Made by a program: the position numbers and the translations under genes | The notes under the pieces: model-generated | Database searches by the model: none | Told to the model about the DNA's origin: nothing | Seen by the model: the letters and a program-made list of their open reading frames with translations, nothing else | Source: Candidatus Segetimicrobium genomatis | GTDB taxonomy: Bacteria > Sysuimicrobiota > Sysuimicrobiia > Sysuimicrobiales > Kaftiobacteriaceae | Length of the DNA stretch: 34,780 nucleotides | Direction: 5' to 3' | NCBI GenBank assembly: GCA_005888595.1 | Contig: VBAL01000110.1 | Location: 1-34,780, forward strand | Shown: positions 33,334 to 34,780 of the stretch, one piece after another | Layout: each line of letters begins with the position of its first letter | Numbering within the stretch: the stretch's first letter is position 1

Positions 33334-33783
33334 CTACGGCGTGCTCTCTAGCCCTCCGCCAGGAGTGTACCGAATGTTTGCGCCGCCGTTGGCACTGTAG
33401 CATGGACCGCCGGTGCCACCGTTAGTCCAGTTTGTGCGCAGGACGTAGTCGGTCCCCGGGTTCCCGACAATGCTATACAGGTAGCCGCCCCCCATGCCGA
33501 ACACGACGCCCGTGCACGGGTCTCTTGGCAGCGACCGCGTGTAGTCAGGTTGGAGGCTGGTGGCCTGCTGCGGATACGCCGCGTTGTCTGCGAAGAAGCT
33601 CTCCAGCGCTGTGGCGACGTTCTTCATGTTGCCCTTGCTGGCCGCCACCTGCGACTGCGCCCTGGCCCTCAAGAAGTTCGGAATCAGGATCGCCGCCAGG
33701 ATGGCGATGATCGCCACGACAATGAGCAGCTCGATCAATGTGAAACCTCGGTTGTTGCGGAACCTCCGTGCAAACCGGCACAT
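33334..33783 (-). CDS. Type IV pilin-like/pseudopilin protein
   Basis: 149 residues. Seen: a short basic leader (MCRFARRFRNNRG) cleaved after Gly13, then FTLIELLIVVAIIAILAAI with Glu at mature position 5, the standard type III signal for a prepilin peptidase. The hydrophobic helix is followed by a PNFLRARAQSQVAASKGNMK helix, and the C-terminal half is a GspG-like beta region (AAYPQQATSLQPDYTRSLPRDPC) with two cysteines that may form a disulfide. It would need a PilD peptidase and an assembly platform that are outside the window. The start is ATG 33781-33783. It is in the same direction as the roadblock and sigma genes. Confidence 0.9.
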   Translation of the reverse strand: MCRFARRFRNNRGFTLIELLIVVAIIAILAAILIPNFLRARAQSQVAASKGNMKNVATALESFFADNAAYPQQATSLQPDYTRSLPRDPCTGVVFGMGGGYLYSIVGNPGTDYVLRTNWTNGGTGGPCYSANGGANIRYTPGGGLESTP

Positions 33784-33878
33784 CGGGTGTAGACCTCCCG
33801 ATGTCTAAAACAGCAACTCCTGTGCCGGGAGTGCAATCCTTGACGGGCGGGGGAGGTGGAAAAAGCTGCCGGGGACCG

Positions 33879-34388
33879 CTATACCAGTCCTGGATTGATG
33901 CGGATGCCTGAGAGATCCTCGTCAGCCATGGAGTCGTCGCCGGCAGAGGCCGGCGTCTGGCTGGCGTGAGGTCCGGAGGGCAACTCCCCCCGGAGCGCTG
34001 CGCTCAGGTCGTCCAGGTACCGCGCCACTGCCAGCCGCAGCATGCCTAGCTGCGAGGCGGCTCCGATGATCACGGCCACCACCGGACCCAGGGGCGCCAT
34101 CACCACCGCACGACCGCCGTACACCACCATCACAACCTCGGGCGCGCCGAACGCGGCACTCTCCCCCAGGCGCTCGGACACCATCACGCTGCTGGCCGCG
34201 TAGGCCGCCAGGGCATCGAGGTCGGTTTGCAGGTCGCCGATGGAGTGCAACACCACCCCATCACCGGACAGCATCAGAACCGCCTGAGCCGCCGACTGCC
34301 GTCGGAGCTCCGTGAGCACGGTCTGCACCTGCTCGTTGATCTGCTGTTCGTTGGTCACAGGAGAGTTGTACCCGCGCCGCAAGCCCAC
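33879..34388 (-). CDS. Roadblock/LC7-domain protein
   Basis: 169 residues. A roadblock/LC7 domain occupies about 15-125 (VTNEQQINEQVQTVLTELRR, VLMLSGDGVVLHSIGD, LDALAAYAASSVMVSERLGE, VVMVVYGGRAVVMAPLGP), followed by an acidic Ser-rich tail. Such proteins often act with small GTPases (MglA/MglB type) or as regulators. A GTG at 34386-34388 has GAGGT 8 bases upstream, and that GAGGT overlaps the stop region of the sigma gene, so it is chosen over the GTG at 34358. Function unknown, but the context beside a pilin-like and a sigma gene suggests motility or surface control. Confidence 0.82.
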   Translation of the reverse strand: MGLRRGYNSPVTNEQQINEQVQTVLTELRRQSAAQAVLMLSGDGVVLHSIGDLQTDLDALAAYAASSVMVSERLGESAAFGAPEVVMVVYGGRAVVMAPLGPVVAVIIGAASQLGMLRLAVARYLDDLSAALRGELPSGPHASQTPASAGDDSMADEDLSGIRINPGLV

Positions 34389-34399
34389 TAGCCCCGACC

Positions 34400-34780
34400 T
34401 CAGGCCACCACCGTGGCGTTGGAATCCCCGCCGCCCGCTCGACGCGTGTCACCGTCCAGCCAGGACCGCAAGGCGAGGTGGGTGCGCAATGCCTGCAGCG
34501 CTTCGCCGCGCATCTGGCTGATTCGAGACTCGGTCACGCGGAGCACGCGGCCGATCTCCCACAAGGTGAGTCCCTCACAGTAGTACAACCCGATCACGAC
34601 TTTGTGGCGGACCGGCAGCGCTTCGATGGCGTGCCACAATTCCGCATTGCGCGCCTGTTGCTCCATGCTCCCGACAACGTCGCCACCGGCATCCCGCGCC
34701 AGTGCCTCAGGGAACCGGTCTGCGTCGCCGAATTCGTCCAGCGACAGAGGCAGTGCCGCGTGCTGGTCGGTGCGGGCCCG
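34400..34780 (-). CDS. FliA/WhiG-type sigma factor, C-terminal part (truncated by the window)
   Basis: The reading frame is open to the right edge of the window, so the N-terminal half is missing. The visible 127 residues include a LPLSLDEFGDADRF-like region 3 end and a region 4 helix-turn-helix: IEALPVRHKVVIGLYYCEGL, then TLWEIGRVLRVTESRISQMR. This matches flagellar/sporulation-type sigma-28 factors (FliA, SigD, WhiG). An ATG at 34666 exists but would cut region 4 off from region 3, so I do not take it as the start. The C-terminal tail is Gly/Asp-rich. Confidence 0.83.
   Translation of the reverse strand, partial: RARTDQHAALPLSLDEFGDADRFPEALARDAGGDVVGSMEQQARNAELWHAIEALPVRHKVVIGLYYCEGLTLWEIGRVLRVTESRISQMRGEALQALRTHLALRSWLDGDTRRAGGGDSNATVVA

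Noticed and set aside
34400-34666. Sigma gene starting at ATG 34664-34666
   Set aside because: The frame stays open to the window edge with sigma-like residues upstream, so the gene is cut by the window, not short.

Overview
The window is GC-rich bacterial DNA, densely packed with genes, mostly on the minus strand. It carries no tRNA, rRNA, CRISPR array or insertion sequence that I could find. The gene content is a SUF iron-sulfur operon using SufU, a branched-chain-type 2-oxoacid dehydrogenase operon, a second pyruvate-dehydrogenase-type set, Nuo (complex I) fragments, Tat-exported molybdenum enzymes, a type IV pilin-like protein, a FliA-like sigma factor and a surface-fibre-like locus with a copper-amine-oxidase N-terminal-type domain. 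This fits an uncultured terrabacterial lineage with a diderm-like surface. An Armatimonadota/Sysuimicrobiota-like relative is only a guess.

Layout. 1-1400: a small zinc-ribbon protein, a RidA-family deaminase and a four-helix-bundle protein (all minus). 1447-7741: a minus-strand operon DUF2203 - lpdA - E1alpha - E1beta - E2 - lipA, preceded by a near-consensus promoter. 7811-11024: three tandem sulfite-oxidase-type molybdoenzymes. 11149-14130: nuoB-nuoD-nuoI-nuoC with its own promoter. 14311-15565 (plus): a self-regulating ArsR - SRPBCC - VOC operon. 15569-23681 (minus): sufC - sufB - sufD - Rieske ferredoxin - sufS - sufU - transketolase. 23779-25151 (minus): an adenosine-deaminase-like protein and a short coiled-coil protein. 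25227-28690 (plus): a second E1alpha - E1beta - E2 set whose E1beta is broken. 28776-33043 (minus): an Nfu N-terminal-domain protein, a frameshifted usher-like barrel protein, a chaperone-like protein and a small secreted subunit. 33334-34780: a type IV pilin-like protein, a roadblock/LC7 protein and the 3' part of a FliA/WhiG-type sigma factor.

How the genes work together. lipA and the SUF system make the lipoyl and Fe-S cofactors used by the two lipoyl-dependent dehydrogenase complexes. The single lpdA could serve both complexes. NuoB/C/D/I would form only the quinone-reducing connecting module of complex I, and NuoB here lacks the usual fourth ligand of cluster N2.

The most unusual signal is not a gene. 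From 3.6 to 29.2 kb, most gaps longer than about 60 bp between neighbouring same-operon genes hold an inverted pair of degenerate short tandem repeats with a period of 7, 8 or 9 bp. The word differs from locus to locus, but the two arms of each locus always match as reverse complements. I count twelve such dyads, one single-arm copy inside nuoC and one degraded candidate. They usually begin at or within a few bases of a stop codon, sometimes contain it, and at two loci supply the Shine-Dalgarno sequence of the next gene. The function is unknown.
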